A DNA stretch of 64,000 bases from positions 6,572,001-6,636,000 of the forward strand of contig NC_079878.1 in NCBI RefSeq assembly GCF_029227915.1, given 5' to 3'. Source of the stretch: Hydractinia symbiolongicarpus. Taxonomy: Eukaryota > Cnidaria > Hydrozoa > Anthoathecata > Hydractiniidae. Each line of letters begins with the position of its first letter. Position 1 is the first letter of the stretch. This document shows, in pieces, positions 11,479-22,943 of this stretch. The position numbers and the translations under genes were made by a program. The notes under the pieces are model-generated. The model worked only from the letters and a program-made list of their open reading frames with translations, did no database searches and was not told where the DNA came from.

Positions 11479-13015
11479 CAGTGGAATCCCGTTAAAGCGG
11501 ACACCCTCTAAAGCGGACAGCCCGTTAAAGCGGACACTAGCACTTGGAACGGACTGATTTTAAGTCAAACTCTTATAAAAAACTCTCTATAAAGCGGACA
11601 GTCATAAAGCGGACACTCGTTAAAGCGGACGATTTATTTTGCACCAAATGAATATTTTCCCTATAAAGACTCCCTGTAAAGCGGACAGTACAAAACAAAA
11701 AATGGAAACAAATATTTTGCAACGAAATTTTTATTCTTATTTCAGACATTTTCTAACTTTTTTATCAACAGAGTCTAAAATCTTTTTAATACACCTTTCT
11801 GTAAAAGACACAGCTTTGTCAGGGCCAATGAGTGCGTAATGCACTGGAATTTCGAGATCATCATTGTTTTTGAGTAACATTTCCATTAAGAAATTATTTT
11901 TCTTAAGCAACATCTCTTGACTGGTAGACATGTTTTGAATGGTATACATGTTTTTCGTTGTTGTTGTTGTTTTTTCTCATGGAAACCGTATTGACACGTT
12001 TTAACAGAAAGCTGGTACTCGAAGATAGAAAAGTGATCCTTTTTCTCGACAATGCTCCCTGTCATCCAGAATCCATTATTGGCCAATTCTCGCAGATCAA
12101 GATCGTCTTTTTACCGAAAAATACAACTTCGAGGTTGCAACCACTGGATGCAGGCATCATTCAAAATTTCAAGGTCAAATATAGAAAAAGACTTGTTAAA
12201 TACGTATTGGCAAGAATCCAGGAGAACACATCAGCAACTGAAATTGTCAAGGCTATCAACGTGCTTGTTGTTATTCGCTGGATACAAGATGCGTGAAAGG
12301 AAGTATCCAGCTCGACAATCAAAAATTGTTTTCAGAAATGTGGCATCAAAAGAGATAGCGAGGAGATAGAAGAAAATGACGGAGATGATGATTTGGAGTT
12401 TGAGGCACTTGTAAAGGAATTTACCACAGACTTATCCGCAGCAGAATATGTCAACTTCGACGCAAACGTTCCAGCATCAGAACCCATGATTAACGAATTA
12501 GAAATCGATTGGCGACAGAAGGTCAGACATGATAGTATCGATGCAATCTGCAATCGAGAAAAGCCAGATGATCAGATTCAGGAAATTTTTGACGACGACC
12601 AAGATTATGAGGATAATGACGACTATGGGCCAGAACAAGAAGAGCAGATGAGCTGCAAAGAAATCATCACAACGTTGGACAAAATGCGCCGTTGTACCGT
12701 CTTCGATGAAGAAAGTCAAAATGCTGACGGCAGTTACAAAAAAGATTGAGGATCTACAAATTAAATGCAAGAAGCAAGCCTCTATCAAAGACTTTTTCTT
12801 GTAAAGTTTGATTAATGTTTCTGAATATAGCTTATATACCCTCAAATCCTAGCCTCTTAACTTCTTACTTTAAGCCCAGTAAAGCATAAATCACTTTTTT
12901 CGGTCAAAATCCCATCTAAAATAAAATTTGACACAAACTCTCTATAAAGCGGACATACCGTTAAAGCGGACAGTTTTTTTTGGTCCCAATGGTGTTCGCT
13001 TTAACGGGATTCCTG
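11479..13015 (+). mobile_element. pogo/Tigger-like DNA transposon, internally deleted
   Basis: The left end CAGTGGAATCCCGTTAAAGC and the right end (reverse complement CAGGAATCCCGTTAAAGC) form terminal inverted repeats. A TA dinucleotide flanks both sides (11477-11478 and 13016-13017), the target duplication expected of the Tc1/mariner superfamily. Subterminal 'gttaaagcggaca' and 'ctataaagcggaca' words recur several times at both ends. Length is about 1.54 kb, shorter than intact Tigger-type elements, because the N-terminal DNA-binding half of the transposase is absent. It is inserted in the Helitron relic. Confidence 0.9.
11958..12749 (+). pseudogene. Pogo/Tigger-like DDE transposase, C-terminal half, one in-frame stop
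   Basis: A single reading frame runs from 11958 to the stop at 12747-12749, broken only by TGA at 12294-12296. The first part carries the DDE_1-superfamily signature: VILFLDNAPCHP (second catalytic Asp) and FLPKNTTSRLQPLDAGIIQN (third Asp region). After the stop come KEVSSSTIKNCFQKCG and a long acidic tail, as in the Jerky/Tigger lineage. The broken codon sits where the family has a Trp (RWIQDAW), so TGG to TGA explains it. The first catalytic Asp and the HTH/CENP-B-type DNA-binding domains are missing, lost by deletion before METVLTRF (about 11980). The product would be inactive. A second overlapping frame around 12052-12369 is a shadow. Confidence 0.85.
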
Positions 13016-13733
13016 TACTTCTGTATTGTTTCAGTAATTTCATTCGTTAATTTGACACACTGAACTTTGTACTGTACCATATTTTTTTGTGGCAAACTCA
13101 TGTATGTTTGTAAAACGTAAGTCGACACAGAAAATATATTTTCAAATTTCAAAATCACAGCTGTTTCGTTTGGGCATGGTTGATTTCGAGCATGAGAATC
13201 AATAACGAAGACATGTCGCTAAGAGCTACCGACAGAAAAGCAATATCCCTCACAGAAGAACAGTATGCCTACATGATTATGACGCTGTTGGGACAAATTA
13301 TTAATGAGTTCTGGGAAGTGATTAGACCCACAGTGCAGGAAGCCAAAAAAATTTGCATCATGGATAAGATTAACCTGAACTTGTACATTCTCAATTAGAA
13401 ATATTCTGGGTAATTCTGTGCATGACAAAAATTCTGTACTCCCTTTTGTTTTATAGAGTGCATCGCCTTGTTCAATAATATACTCTAGATCATGACAGTT
13501 CCAATAATAAACTTTCTTAAATGCAAAAAAAATTGGACAAAACAAAGTTATACAGGAGCACTGAATGCCTTTTGTTTGTCCGAATTTTTCATTACCCTGA
13601 TGAAAGGATGCCTCGATAACACTGAGAGGTTTATTGTGAATGCGGATAGTAGAAGTTGAAGAAGTATAAACTATTCATTCTGTGTGACGCCGCTGGATTT
13701 AAGAGCTGGTTTTCTCCCAGTTAAAAAATATTA

Positions 13734-13932
13734 AAACGTGTAAGCGCATAAGAATGCACGACCCTAAAATATCATGATGATATTTTAGGGTCGTGTAGTA
13801 TAGCAACGAAAATTCGGAGAAGTGCAAGGTATCCAATAGCAAATGGGCAGTATCAAGTTAAGCTGAAAAACACAACAGGACACCGCAGAAAATTATAATT
13901 AAAACAATGTAAGCTTATGCGCTTACACGTTT
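13734..13932. mobile_element. Small foldback/MITE with 19-bp terminal inverted repeats and a central palindrome
   Basis: AAACGTGTAAGCGCATAAG at 13734-13752 is exactly complementary to 13914-13932. Inside, at 13758-13794, ACGACCCTAAAATATCAT is followed by one base and then its perfect complement, an 18-bp hairpin with a 1-nt centre. No ORF. It lies just upstream (in the relic's sense) of the Helitron block and may be separate. No convincing target duplication is visible. Confidence 0.7.
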
Positions 13933-14330
13933 CTTTCGGCAGACACAACAACACAGATTACGTCGAAAACGACATGTTGGATGCACGTTGGCGAGTGTTC
14001 GACATTTCTTATCCTATACCTTTCACCAACAGATGGAAATCTCTCCATGTTACCGTTGTTTTTCAGAGCTAATTAATACTCAGTGGTTTAGAGCTGAAAA
14101 ACACACACACACGTTACACCTAACGTTACGCTACACGTTACGCACTGCACAAAAGCTCGACACGTTTTGAACCCTTTTTCTATTTACTAAACCAAGGTCA
14201 AAATCAAAATTTGGTTCAAAAAATTTATCTGTTCTATGCTTTTGTTAGGAAGAGAGATGTCAGAAGCAATTCTTAAAAGAAGTTTATTGCAATGGCATAG
14301 ATCACTTTCCGCGTGACATAGCTAGGTTTG

Positions 14331-14845
14331 TATAATACGCAATTTGATTTCCAAGCAGATCATTTAACTAATCACACAATTATTCAGTTGAGTCAAAAGA
14401 TATTTCAAGCCTTTGATGAGAATAAATTAATAATTGGATTCTTTATTGATCAGCAACTCATTCGATACAGTCAACCATGTAATTCTATGTGATATGATAA
14501 GAAATGCGTGTCTCGCATGGTTCAAGAACAAACTTATCATAAGAAAACAATTATTTCTTATGTCGAAGGAAATACTAACTGGTTAATTACGTGTGGAGTA
14601 TCTCAAGTGTCAATTTTAGGACCCTGTTGTTTCTTATTAACATCAATGAAAAATTTAGAAAAATCTAGAGTCTTCAATTTTATTTGCTGATCGGACAAAT
14701 TTATTCTTTACTCATAAAGATATAAACGTCCTGTTTGAAACTACCAACACCGAATTGACTAAATTAAATGATTGGTTTAAAGCGAATAAATTATCCCTCA
14801 ACACTCGAAAAACTAGGTATGAATTTTGTCATAAGCTTGGTAATT
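14331..14845 (+). pseudogene. LINE reverse-transcriptase fragment
   Basis: The reading changes frame several times but gives recognisable RT pieces in order: QFDFQADHLTNHTIIQLSQ, then IIGFFID (block with first catalytic Asp), VSILGP (for GVPQGSILGP), a damaged ADD block (tgctgatcgg), and LNDWFKANKLSLNTRKT. The sequence between FID and the 'SYVEGNT' block is compacted, so there is an internal deletion. It belongs to a different LINE lineage from those at 23700 and 46425, judging by its sequence. Confidence 0.7.
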
Positions 14846-14849
14846 AATA

Positions 14850-16200
14850 ACAGTTAGTAAAAATAAGTAAATGAATGAATGAATAAAGAAAATTTTGTCG
14901 GTAGAAAGTGGGCGAAATTTCAAAGATGGCAACCACAAGCTATTAAACGCCGTCTCTATCTAAGTAACACGCACTTCCAGGTTGTAAAAGTTTACTTGTT
15001 ACTGTTCACAGCAGACTTATGATTTTAGGTTACTTAGTTAGAACCAAAATCAATAAAGGTGCAAATTTTCGCTGACGTCATCACGCCCCAATTCTACCAA
15101 ATTTCAAACCTCTCCGAGTCGTAGAGCGGATTGTTCCATAATCCGGACATTGTGAAAAGTGCAGTTACCGCATTTTTGACGTTGGTCACTCGGCCTACTC
15201 CTTGTTAAAGTACAACTTTTGCAGCCAGTGCCTATTGCCCATTTCGAGAAAGAACTATAAAAAGAGACAATTTTCTAACTGTTATGGTTGTACGTGTGTC
15301 GGAATGATGGCCATCAGAAAAACAACTTTGTCAATGAAACTTCAGCTTGATCCGACAATTTTTTTTCTATTGGAACATTATACAATCTTTTATGCGTTGC
15401 AGTTGATTCTGTTTGATAATAAGCTGTGCAAGAGAATATAAAGCGAGTAGCATGAACAACTTAACAAATACAAGAAATGATTTTTAAGCTTCAAGCATTG
15501 ACTGAACTTGCTGTAAAAATTATACATATGCTTTCTGCATCAAACCTAACGCAATGCACATATACAGAGTAGAGAAGATTCAGTTGAAGAGACGAGATAC
15601 ACTGAACGGATCAACATTAACGTGTAGCAACTTTTTCTGGTACGAATGGCTCATCTCCACTCACATCATGAAAATTTCGCATAATGAAAACAAGATGGAG
15701 GATTTGCCTTTGCATGAGCTAGGCACAATCGATGATGAAGAATATCCCCTACTTTCCAAAACAAATTGTTTTATTTTTCAAAGAAAATCATGGAAAGGAG
15801 CGGTTTTCGCACTGTTTGCACGATATTTTGACCTGATTAAGCATATAAACTGAAACCTCTTTTTATCTTAAAACCCTAGCCACTATGGACAACGGGCTGT
15901 ACAGCATGTACGCCTTCCCAGACTAAGAAAGACGGTGGACGTCAATTTCGCGGGTGACTTTTTGCTGATGAATTAGAAATTCCCGAAAAATTGGGTATAC
16001 AGTCGTTAAATTAAGTTGCGAAATCTCCCTATTATTTAATCGTACCAGGACGTGTAGAGTCAAAATGAATTAAAAAAATTTTTTTAACAACTCCCACATA
16101 ATTTTGGCGTCTTTTTAAAAACAAAACAAAGACGCTGTTTGGTTTAAACACAAACCTATGCCGACTATGTTAAAAAATGCAAAAAACAATGTGTATGATG
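14850..16200. other. No recognised gene
   Basis: ORFs at 15202-15441 (79 codons, Cys-rich) and 15554-15853 (99 codons) are open on the plus strand but show no recognisable domain, clear start context or splice partner. They could be chance ORFs or exons of an unknown gene. Confidence 0.3.
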
Positions 16201-16204
16201 AAAA

Positions 16205-16410
16205 ACGCCGTAGCTTAACGGTTATAAATGTCGCACTTTTTGCCGGAGACCGATTCCATCGAGGAGATTTAATATGGGAGAGCCCCGAGTAACGCAAGCC
16301 ATGTGAGGGAAATTGGGGTTATGACACACTGTGTGGTCTGTTAGGTGTTACAGGCAATGTCTAGTAGCGCACAGATTCTAATTCGGTCTGCGCAGTTCAA
16401 AATGACACAC
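16205..16410 (+). mobile_element. tRNA-derived SINE, diverged copy
   Basis: It matches the SINE at 8912 in order: 'cgccgtagcttaacggtt', 'gccggagaccgattcc', 'aagccatgtgagggaaattg', 'gtctagtagcgca' and 'ggtctgcgcagttcaaaatg'. The B box is damaged (gaccgattcc, shortened), and the 3' tail beyond about 16410 is lost. LINE-derived sequence follows immediately. Confidence 0.75.
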
Positions 16411-16448
16411 TTATAAACGCTGGCATTCGTTTCTGTCATCCCTTTAGA

Positions 16449-16749
16449 ATCATAACACTTTACAAATCTATCATCATCCCAAAACTCACATATGGGCTCG
16501 AGTTATGTTCACTTCCGGCGTCTTCACAACGTAAGCTCGAAATTCAGGCACGACCCGCACTGAAATATTTATTTAACGTATCTCGATTTAGTAAAAAAAA
16601 AAATGCATGAACTATTTGAATTAGATTCAATCCGTCGATTTCTTTATAATGAAGTAACACATAAAATATTTGTCACACAACCGTCTACAGATCTCCGGGC
16701 TGGGGTTTCCTTGGTGACGTCATACAGATATGCAGACAACAGCAAATAG
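16449..16749 (+). pseudogene. LINE RT C-terminal fragment
   Basis: One frame reads LYKSIIIPKLTYGLELCSLP followed by SSQRKLEIQ, the C-terminal segment after the RT of Jockey/I-like and related LINEs ('LYKS.v.PkLlYG.E'). After a frameshift at a run of A (about 16590) it continues MHELFELDSIRRFLYNEV and ends at TAG 16747-16749. It may come from the same lineage as 14331-14845, which would then be two ends of one broken element. Confidence 0.6.
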
Positions 16750-17338
16750 ATGTGCTGGATTTGCTTTTTTTCAAACAATACACCTGTGCTGAAGAAAAAC
16801 ATTAACGTAGACGAATATATATGCAAATCTTTTATGTGATAACGAATGTGTTACCAGCACACAAGGCGAATACTTGTTTAATCATGCTTCCCTAACGAGA
16901 TGCTCACTAGTGCTACCTTTTACCGATATGAAGAAATAAAGTTTGCCTGGGTGTTTTTGGATAAAAGCATTTAGTTACTTTCGCCTCTCCTATACCTAGA
17001 TCAATGTTTTGTAACCACAAAAAAACTCGTTATGACTTGCTTGTAGATGTATTTGATAAAATGGGAAAAAACAGGAGCCAAAATATAAAAACCAGAATAA
17101 TACTGAACACGATATAAAAAGAAACAATCCCCCGCTCCTAACTTTTACTAGTATTGTGGCTAGAATGACCATGTTAAGCACTTGAGTCCTGAAATTAATA
17201 AAACACAAGAAAAACGTGTCGTGTCAACCACACCAGATCTTTCGGCTTTACACCACATTTATATAAAACTTTATTTAGTTTTTCTGCCGTAAATACGTGA
17301 GAAAAAAAAACCAGAATGTCTGAGTTCGATTTGATTTT
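16750..17338. other. Spacer downstream of eIF5A
   Basis: No gene is seen. The part next to 17338 is the eIF5A 3' untranslated region (minus strand). Confidence 0.4.
17268..17276 (-). promoter_or_regulatory. Probable eIF5A polyadenylation signal
   Basis: An AATAAA hexamer on the minus strand (ctaaataaagtt), about 65 nt after the eIF5A stop codon, at a typical position for 3'-end processing. Confidence 0.5.
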
Positions 17339-20065
17339 TTAATTTAATACTTTAGTACCAACGATTTGTTCTTCGTTACAAGCACTCAACACAGTCACGA
17401 GAAATGATTCGTCTTTGTCAAACTTTGTCTGCACTTCAGCACCAATCTCGTTGTCGGGTAATTTCAGATCTTCTTTAGTTTCACCATTATCTTCCATAAG
17501 AGATACAAAACCGTCATTGATATCAACAATCTAAAATAGGAGAAAAAAAATTAAGTAAATTATGCAGGTTACCAAGATTGAAGACGCTCGGATCAAGACA
17601 ACATCTTCAGGTGATAACAAGAAATTTAATTCATCGTGTCGCCACACATCTGTTTAAAAGGTAACACTCCACTACATCATTAATATTTGGCGTGGAAAGT
17701 TTATCATTTCTTGAACTTGATAGTTTAGTAGGCCTACTAAACTAGAAATGATAAACTTTTCACAGTAATATGAATACTGAACAGACAAACCGAAATAATA
17801 TCTTCATTAATATTTGGATATTTAAGTCCTACGGTCGCCGCCATGACAGTGTCGATTAGGACTTTCTGTTCGGCACAATACTAACTTGTGTGACGTAAGT
17901 CGACGGGGATGTAAACAAACGCATTCTGAATGAGCGAAGAGAGGGGATGCTAAACTGTGCCTGCTTGTTTAAAAGTAATTTTATTTATCATATTTTGAAA
18001 TATATATCTTTATCAGAATACTTTATGATTTTTTTTCTTGTGTTGTTTTCGTATCAAAAAAACCTTAAAACAGGTACTTCATTTAATTTGCTAGACTTGA
18101 AAATAAAACTTCAAATGGTTATGCGCAAGAAAGCACACTGGAAATGATTTTTTAATAAACAGTCTATAAGTTCCTTTTCTTTGTGCACCTACTTTTCACA
18201 TGTTGTTAAATTGTTGAAAATTATTTCACTACCATGAGGTTATTCTACTGGATTTTAAAATGTCTTCTTCATTGCTCTAACCGGCGACAGTGAGTATTAT
18301 AAGGTTTTACTGAGTTTTTTATTTTTCTTGTAATAAGGGCTAGCCTGTAGCATGAAAAGATTCTTCTTTTACATCACCACAGAAAAATCAATGTATCTCA
18401 TGTTTCTCATGTGTAAAATACAAATTTCTATTCTGCAGTTTTCTCATATCGGTTCAATTGTCAAGCCACATGTACCTGATAATCTTTTCTCGAAACATGG
18501 GGAACGTCCATATTGTGAGTTGAAGGACAAATATCTTCGTACTTTTTGCCAGTAAATATATCTAATGCAACCATATGCACTTTTGCATGTCCATGTTTTC
18601 CAGTCTTTGATGTTGACATTTCCACAATTTTACAGGGTCGACCTTAAAAAAAAAAGAAGCCAAACAAAGCTAAAATTTTGCCATTGACCCTTTTGTTGAT
18701 GGTTTTTTTGTTGCAAGAACTATTATGGAAATATATGATACAATCAATTGATGAAGAATGAGATCTACAATTTTCTTTGTAGGTTGATTTATAAAGATTT
18801 GCAAATTGAAAATTGTGATTTGTTAATTCGAGCCCTGATAAAATTTTCACAAATTAAATTTTTACAGATTGAAATGAAGTTCAGTGAAAATATTGGCTAT
18901 TGATTAGGTGTTCAAAATTTATGTACAAAATTAAAAAACAGCTTAATCAAGCAAAACATAAAAGCTTTTTTTGTTAGCTGAGAAACGGCCAAATTTTTTT
19001 TAAAATAATTTGCACGAAAAGTGTGTGTAAACACATTACCAAATAATTTTTTTAAATATCTTAATTAGTTTTGTATTTATTATTATTTTGCTTATTATGC
19101 GAAATTGTTACACTAACTAGCTGTAGAATACGTGACTGCTTTTATTCAGTATGATTATAGTAACTAAATATTAAAACCTGTATTGTAAAATTCCAAAACG
19201 CCAAACAGAATGGACAAAAAACATTTTTAACCCAAATGCCTTAAAAAACTGCTAAATACAACAACATCATTGTGAAATCAATGAACAAAAAGCTCCACAT
19301 ACTCTTTCAACATGGTTTAACCAAATTCTATTTATAACAGAAACAGATAAAAGTTGTAGCTTGTAAAAATCTTTGTGTCAGTTAATAATTGTCAACTTGT
19401 AATTGATGACCACTCAAGCAATTTTTACAAATATAAAAACGGTAACTGCCGCTTTAACCAAATTTATTGGATTAAATTTACTGCCATTCACTGAGAAACA
19501 TTGTGACTTTTTTGTTCTTGTTTTTTAATGGCCCTAAATGAAAATTTTTGCTCTTTAAATTTATAAAATCAAATAATAGTCAATTACTGCTAGCTAGCTA
19601 GTCCATACTGCTAGCTCTCTGGACTATTTCAGTCCCATAATTGAAAAAAGAGCTTTTAACCTGGTCTTCACTGCCTACAGCAAAATGGTAAGTAGCGGGA
19701 TGCACGCAATGCGGTAAAAAAAGGATGGCGTATGCGTGGATTTTTCCACAGGCAACCGACTAGTAAATTTTTAATTTTCCTGCAAACATTTCTATTACCT
19801 AGTTTACACAATTTTTAGGAAATAATAAATTTTCTACATTATAGCTCCATAAATGATTTAATTGTTAAAAATATGTACTGTGAGATTTGACATCACAATC
19901 TTTTGATGGTGCATTTTTGATATTACTTACTTCAAGTTAAGTGCATTACTAACCTTTTATGATGACAAATCCATTCTTACGCAAAGCAGAACATTGCTGT
20001 GGGTAAGTAAGTGAAGCTCCAGAACTTCCAGTTTCAAAATCTGCTTCCAGTTGTTTGTCACCCAT
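17339..20065 (-). CDS. EIF5A: Translation factor eIF5A, complete, 3 coding exons
   Basis: Exons (minus): 20065-19954, 18642-18476 and 17530-17339. The junctions are GT/AG and phases 1 and 0 join cleanly to a 156-residue protein, the normal length for eIF5A. Exon 1 encodes [13 protein letters not shown]. Exon 2 encodes [20 protein letters not shown] with the hypusine-loop lysine at about residue 53, then [12 protein letters not shown]. Exon 3 encodes the OB-fold domain ([20 protein letters not shown], ending [12 protein letters not shown]). The family is the only known substrate of deoxyhypusine synthase/hydroxylase and helps the ribosome through poorly reactive peptide bonds such as polyproline. 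Exon 2 retains the whole hypusination motif, so the gene looks functional. A good 3' splice site (tcttgttttgcag) lies only 15 nt upstream of the ATG, so a 5'-UTR exon or a spliced leader is joined there. Confidence 0.96.
17692..17762. repeat. Imperfect palindrome, arms about 30 bp (inside eIF5A intron 2)
   Basis: The left arm is GTGGAAAGTTTATCATTTCT and on to TAGTTTAGTAGG; the right arm CCTACTAAACTAGAAATGAT and on to AAACTTTTCAC is its complement. The left arm carries an extra 'tgaacttga'. The left half and its flank recur near 37797-37890. Confidence 0.75.
19735..19768 (-). repeat. Fragment of the CCCGTGG hairpin repeat
   Basis: 'ggatttttccacaggcaa' followed by CCGACTAGT is the reverse complement of the 5' end of the family seen at 685 and 5877, with one loss in the hairpin. 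The rest of the element is absent or diverged ('agcaaaatggtaag' at about 19680 may be its remnant). Confidence 0.5.
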
Positions 20066-20081
20066 ATTTGTTTGTTTGGCT

Positions 20082-22940
20082 GCAAAACAAGATTTAAAAC
20101 AAATCATAAAACTGCAATGCCTAAAAAGAGTTTTTCAGCTACATTTCTTGTTAGGCGAATCCAATTTAATTAGTTGTTTTACTGGTGGTTGGTTGGCGAA
20201 ATAAAAATAATTTTATCGAGAATGTATGGTCGGAACAAAAACAAAAATAATAAAAAATAACAACGGAGGAGGGTGTTATGACAACCGTTTTATGTATTTT
20301 TGCATAACGCACGCAGTTTATATTTTTTAGCTGCTAAGGAAAAATAATAATAATTTGTCTCACTAAAAAATATGTAGTAATAGTTTTCAAGGTGAAAAGA
20401 TAAAGATACTTGCATGCTGAAAAACTAAGCTTGAGGATTGTAAGTTTGTAACTTACAATAAATTTAGAGTACTGTTATTCTTTACCAGGCTTATGTAAAA
20501 GTTATGTAATTATAAAAATCGCTTTGTTGCAAGAAAACAGAAGCATACTCCTACTAAACACTTTTCACAACTTTTGAAAAAAATAACCTGTGACCTGTCA
20601 TGTTTCTGTAAAATGTATGTTTATTGGTAAATTGTTCTTTATGTTATATATACCCTAAGCTTAATTTGGTCAACAAAATTTTACATTAGGGGCACACAAA
20701 GTCTAGAAGAACATGCAAATTGCGAACATCAAAACAACATGACTTGACCTTTCTTGACCATGACTTTAAGAATTGTTTTTAATGTTTTAATTGGAACAAT
20801 TTTCTGTGTTGGAGAAAACAAAGCATAGAGTAAACAATAATCAAGTCAAATATAACAATTTTATAAGAGGAAATTCTTTCTGAGGAAAAAGACTGGCTCT
20901 GTCTATAAAGATAAAGTCAGAAAGTTAAATGCCTGGAAGAAAGAAAGAAATGTTGTATGTGCTCTTTCCGAAATTGTGTTCTATTTGATGTGGACACGTT
21001 AGAAACTTAATTCAAGTTAATTAACGATAATTCAATTGTACATGCGTTTCTACGGCTCTCCATTGTTTTCCAATATCGGAAGAAATGAGGTGCATTATTG
21101 TAAAGGTGTATTTCTTATTCACATGCATATTAAGTTTTAACATAAGAATGTTATTATTCTCTGAAACTATAGTTACTGTATTGATTTTAAGGAAGAAATC
21201 ACCAAAACAATCCAACATTCTTTCTAGTGCTGCTCTTGAAGTCATTACGTTTTACTCACATTATAAGACGTTCTGGTTTCCCTTTTGGGCAATATACTTT
21301 AAACAAATATTGTTTGCTTGTAAACTTCTTACGGTAAAATTTAAATTAATTTTAGATTTTGATCCAGCTAGTTCATAAAATTACGAAAAAATATAACTTT
21401 TTTTCTATGTTTTTTGTGTATGTCTTTTTTGTATGTTTTCTATGTACAAAGTGGTCTTTTCACGGCCAAATCTTCACAGTAACCTTAATTAAACAGAATT
21501 TACAAGCAAAACGGCGTTAAAATGTCGCAAAATGGCAAAAATTAAGCTGTATCTAAAACATATTAAAGATTTGAATAAAAAAAAGAATTCCTTGAAAAAT
21601 CCAGTATTGTAGTTATGAAGGTTTAACCACAAACACATGATTACGGCATTTGTACACCATTTCATAATGGCTGTTTAACCTGAATACTGGCCTGTGATTG
21701 GTTCAACCAGTGTTATGACTCGAATCCGACCGCAAGAATGATGTAAAGAAGGTCAAAAACGAAAATTTAAAGCTTGCATCATAAACATGCCCATTTTTAA
21801 ATGTTTTATCATCAGTATTAACAGCGACAAAATACAATTAAAGTCATGCAACAAATAGATTTTTGAAAAATATATTATGTTTTGACAAATTGACCTGGGT
21901 TAGCTAATCTTCTTTAAAAATGTATTTTCTTGTATGCATATATATAGCTAGCTATGCTTTCCTTCTCAAAGTTGTTTACTTTCTACTTTTTTTTTTTTGC
22001 TTTTCTTCCTCTAAAGTTGTTACTGCTTGAAACTCGACTGGTCAATGAGATCAGTTTTAAAGGAAAAAAAAACACGGTCGTCATAAAAGGTAGCTAGCTA
22101 ATACAATTTGACTGAAAGAATTGGTAAGTCGCTGGGAAAGTATCGGCAATTTTCCCTTGCTAAAACTAAAAAGATTGTTTATGCTAAACGATCTTTTTAG
22201 TTTGTTGAGCAAAACATTAACAATTATACTGGCTTCCCTAAATCAAGGTACTTACCTGGTTTTTTACTCCACTGGAACGCTCACACGAGCAACAACGTGG
22301 ATTTATCAAGGAAAGAAATATAGAGTTGTGCCCTGATGGAAATCATGCGCCCACAAACTCTTACTTAGGCTTTCTTGAATACAATATTTAATAAGATTTA
22401 TCGAGTAAAGTGAGTACAAAGTTGTAATTTTTTTCGGGTCACTTAGGGGGGAGAATTTTATAATGCGCGAGAAATATAAATAAGATAAGAAACGTAAATA
22501 GTAGTAAAAAAAATGTTTAATTTAAAAAATATTTAAAATGGTCAATTCTAGCTATTTTCATCTTTTAGAAGCCAATTTTTTTTTAGTAGAGAGATAGCGT
22601 TACCAAAACACCCCCTGAATTTACTAAGACCACCAGACCGAGATTAAATGAAAATGGTGAAATCGTGGACGACACTGGCCAACTACTTGCAACATCTAGC
22701 AAAACAAAAAAAGAGATCTCTCATTTTTTCTATTCGTTATCTAAGTTGTCCGGCGTTTACCTAAAACAAAAATATTTTTAAAACAACACAGCCATAATCC
22801 ACGATAGTACCGTTTTCAGGTTCCGGAAATCGGAAAAATACGGGACAATAGGTTGTCTCAAATCAGTCCGGAACAGAAAGGAAGTATTGTTGCCCTGCCG
22901 CAGTGTGGGTTTGCAGATGATTTGAGATTTTGAGATTGGA
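20082..22940. other. Upstream of eIF5A, no gene recognised
   Basis: The eIF5A promoter and any 5'-UTR exon should lie here, but I cannot place them. ORFs of 60-97 codons on both strands near 21021-21378 overlap each other and show no motif. Confidence 0.35.
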
Positions 22941-22943
22941 ACT

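Larger units (their letters stand above)
10171..13560 (-). pseudogene. Helitron-type Rep/helicase relic, split by a nested transposon
   Basis: Read on the minus strand, three collinear blocks belong to one decayed ORF. Block 1 (13545 down to about 13018) contains YWNCHDLEYIIEQGD and then FVIDSHARNQPC, as in the N-terminal part of cnidarian Helitron polyproteins. Block 2 (11478-11083) has CVVCNRTLYRKS and CYICLTCSKKCKK, a Cys-rich finger-like segment that precedes the DUF6570-like region in such proteins. Block 3 (11082-10171, 303 codons) starts out of frame with block 2 and carries IMPKGQFPKIKGAICNV and LKRRLHFKGHVYF, then stops at GYLFMNHI, just before the Rep HUH domain. Several frameshifts and stops separate the blocks. 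The helicase and HUH catalytic regions are missing. The 11479-13015 transposon lies between blocks 1 and 2. Family recognition is from memory; the assignment to Helitron is good but not certain. Confidence 0.7.
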
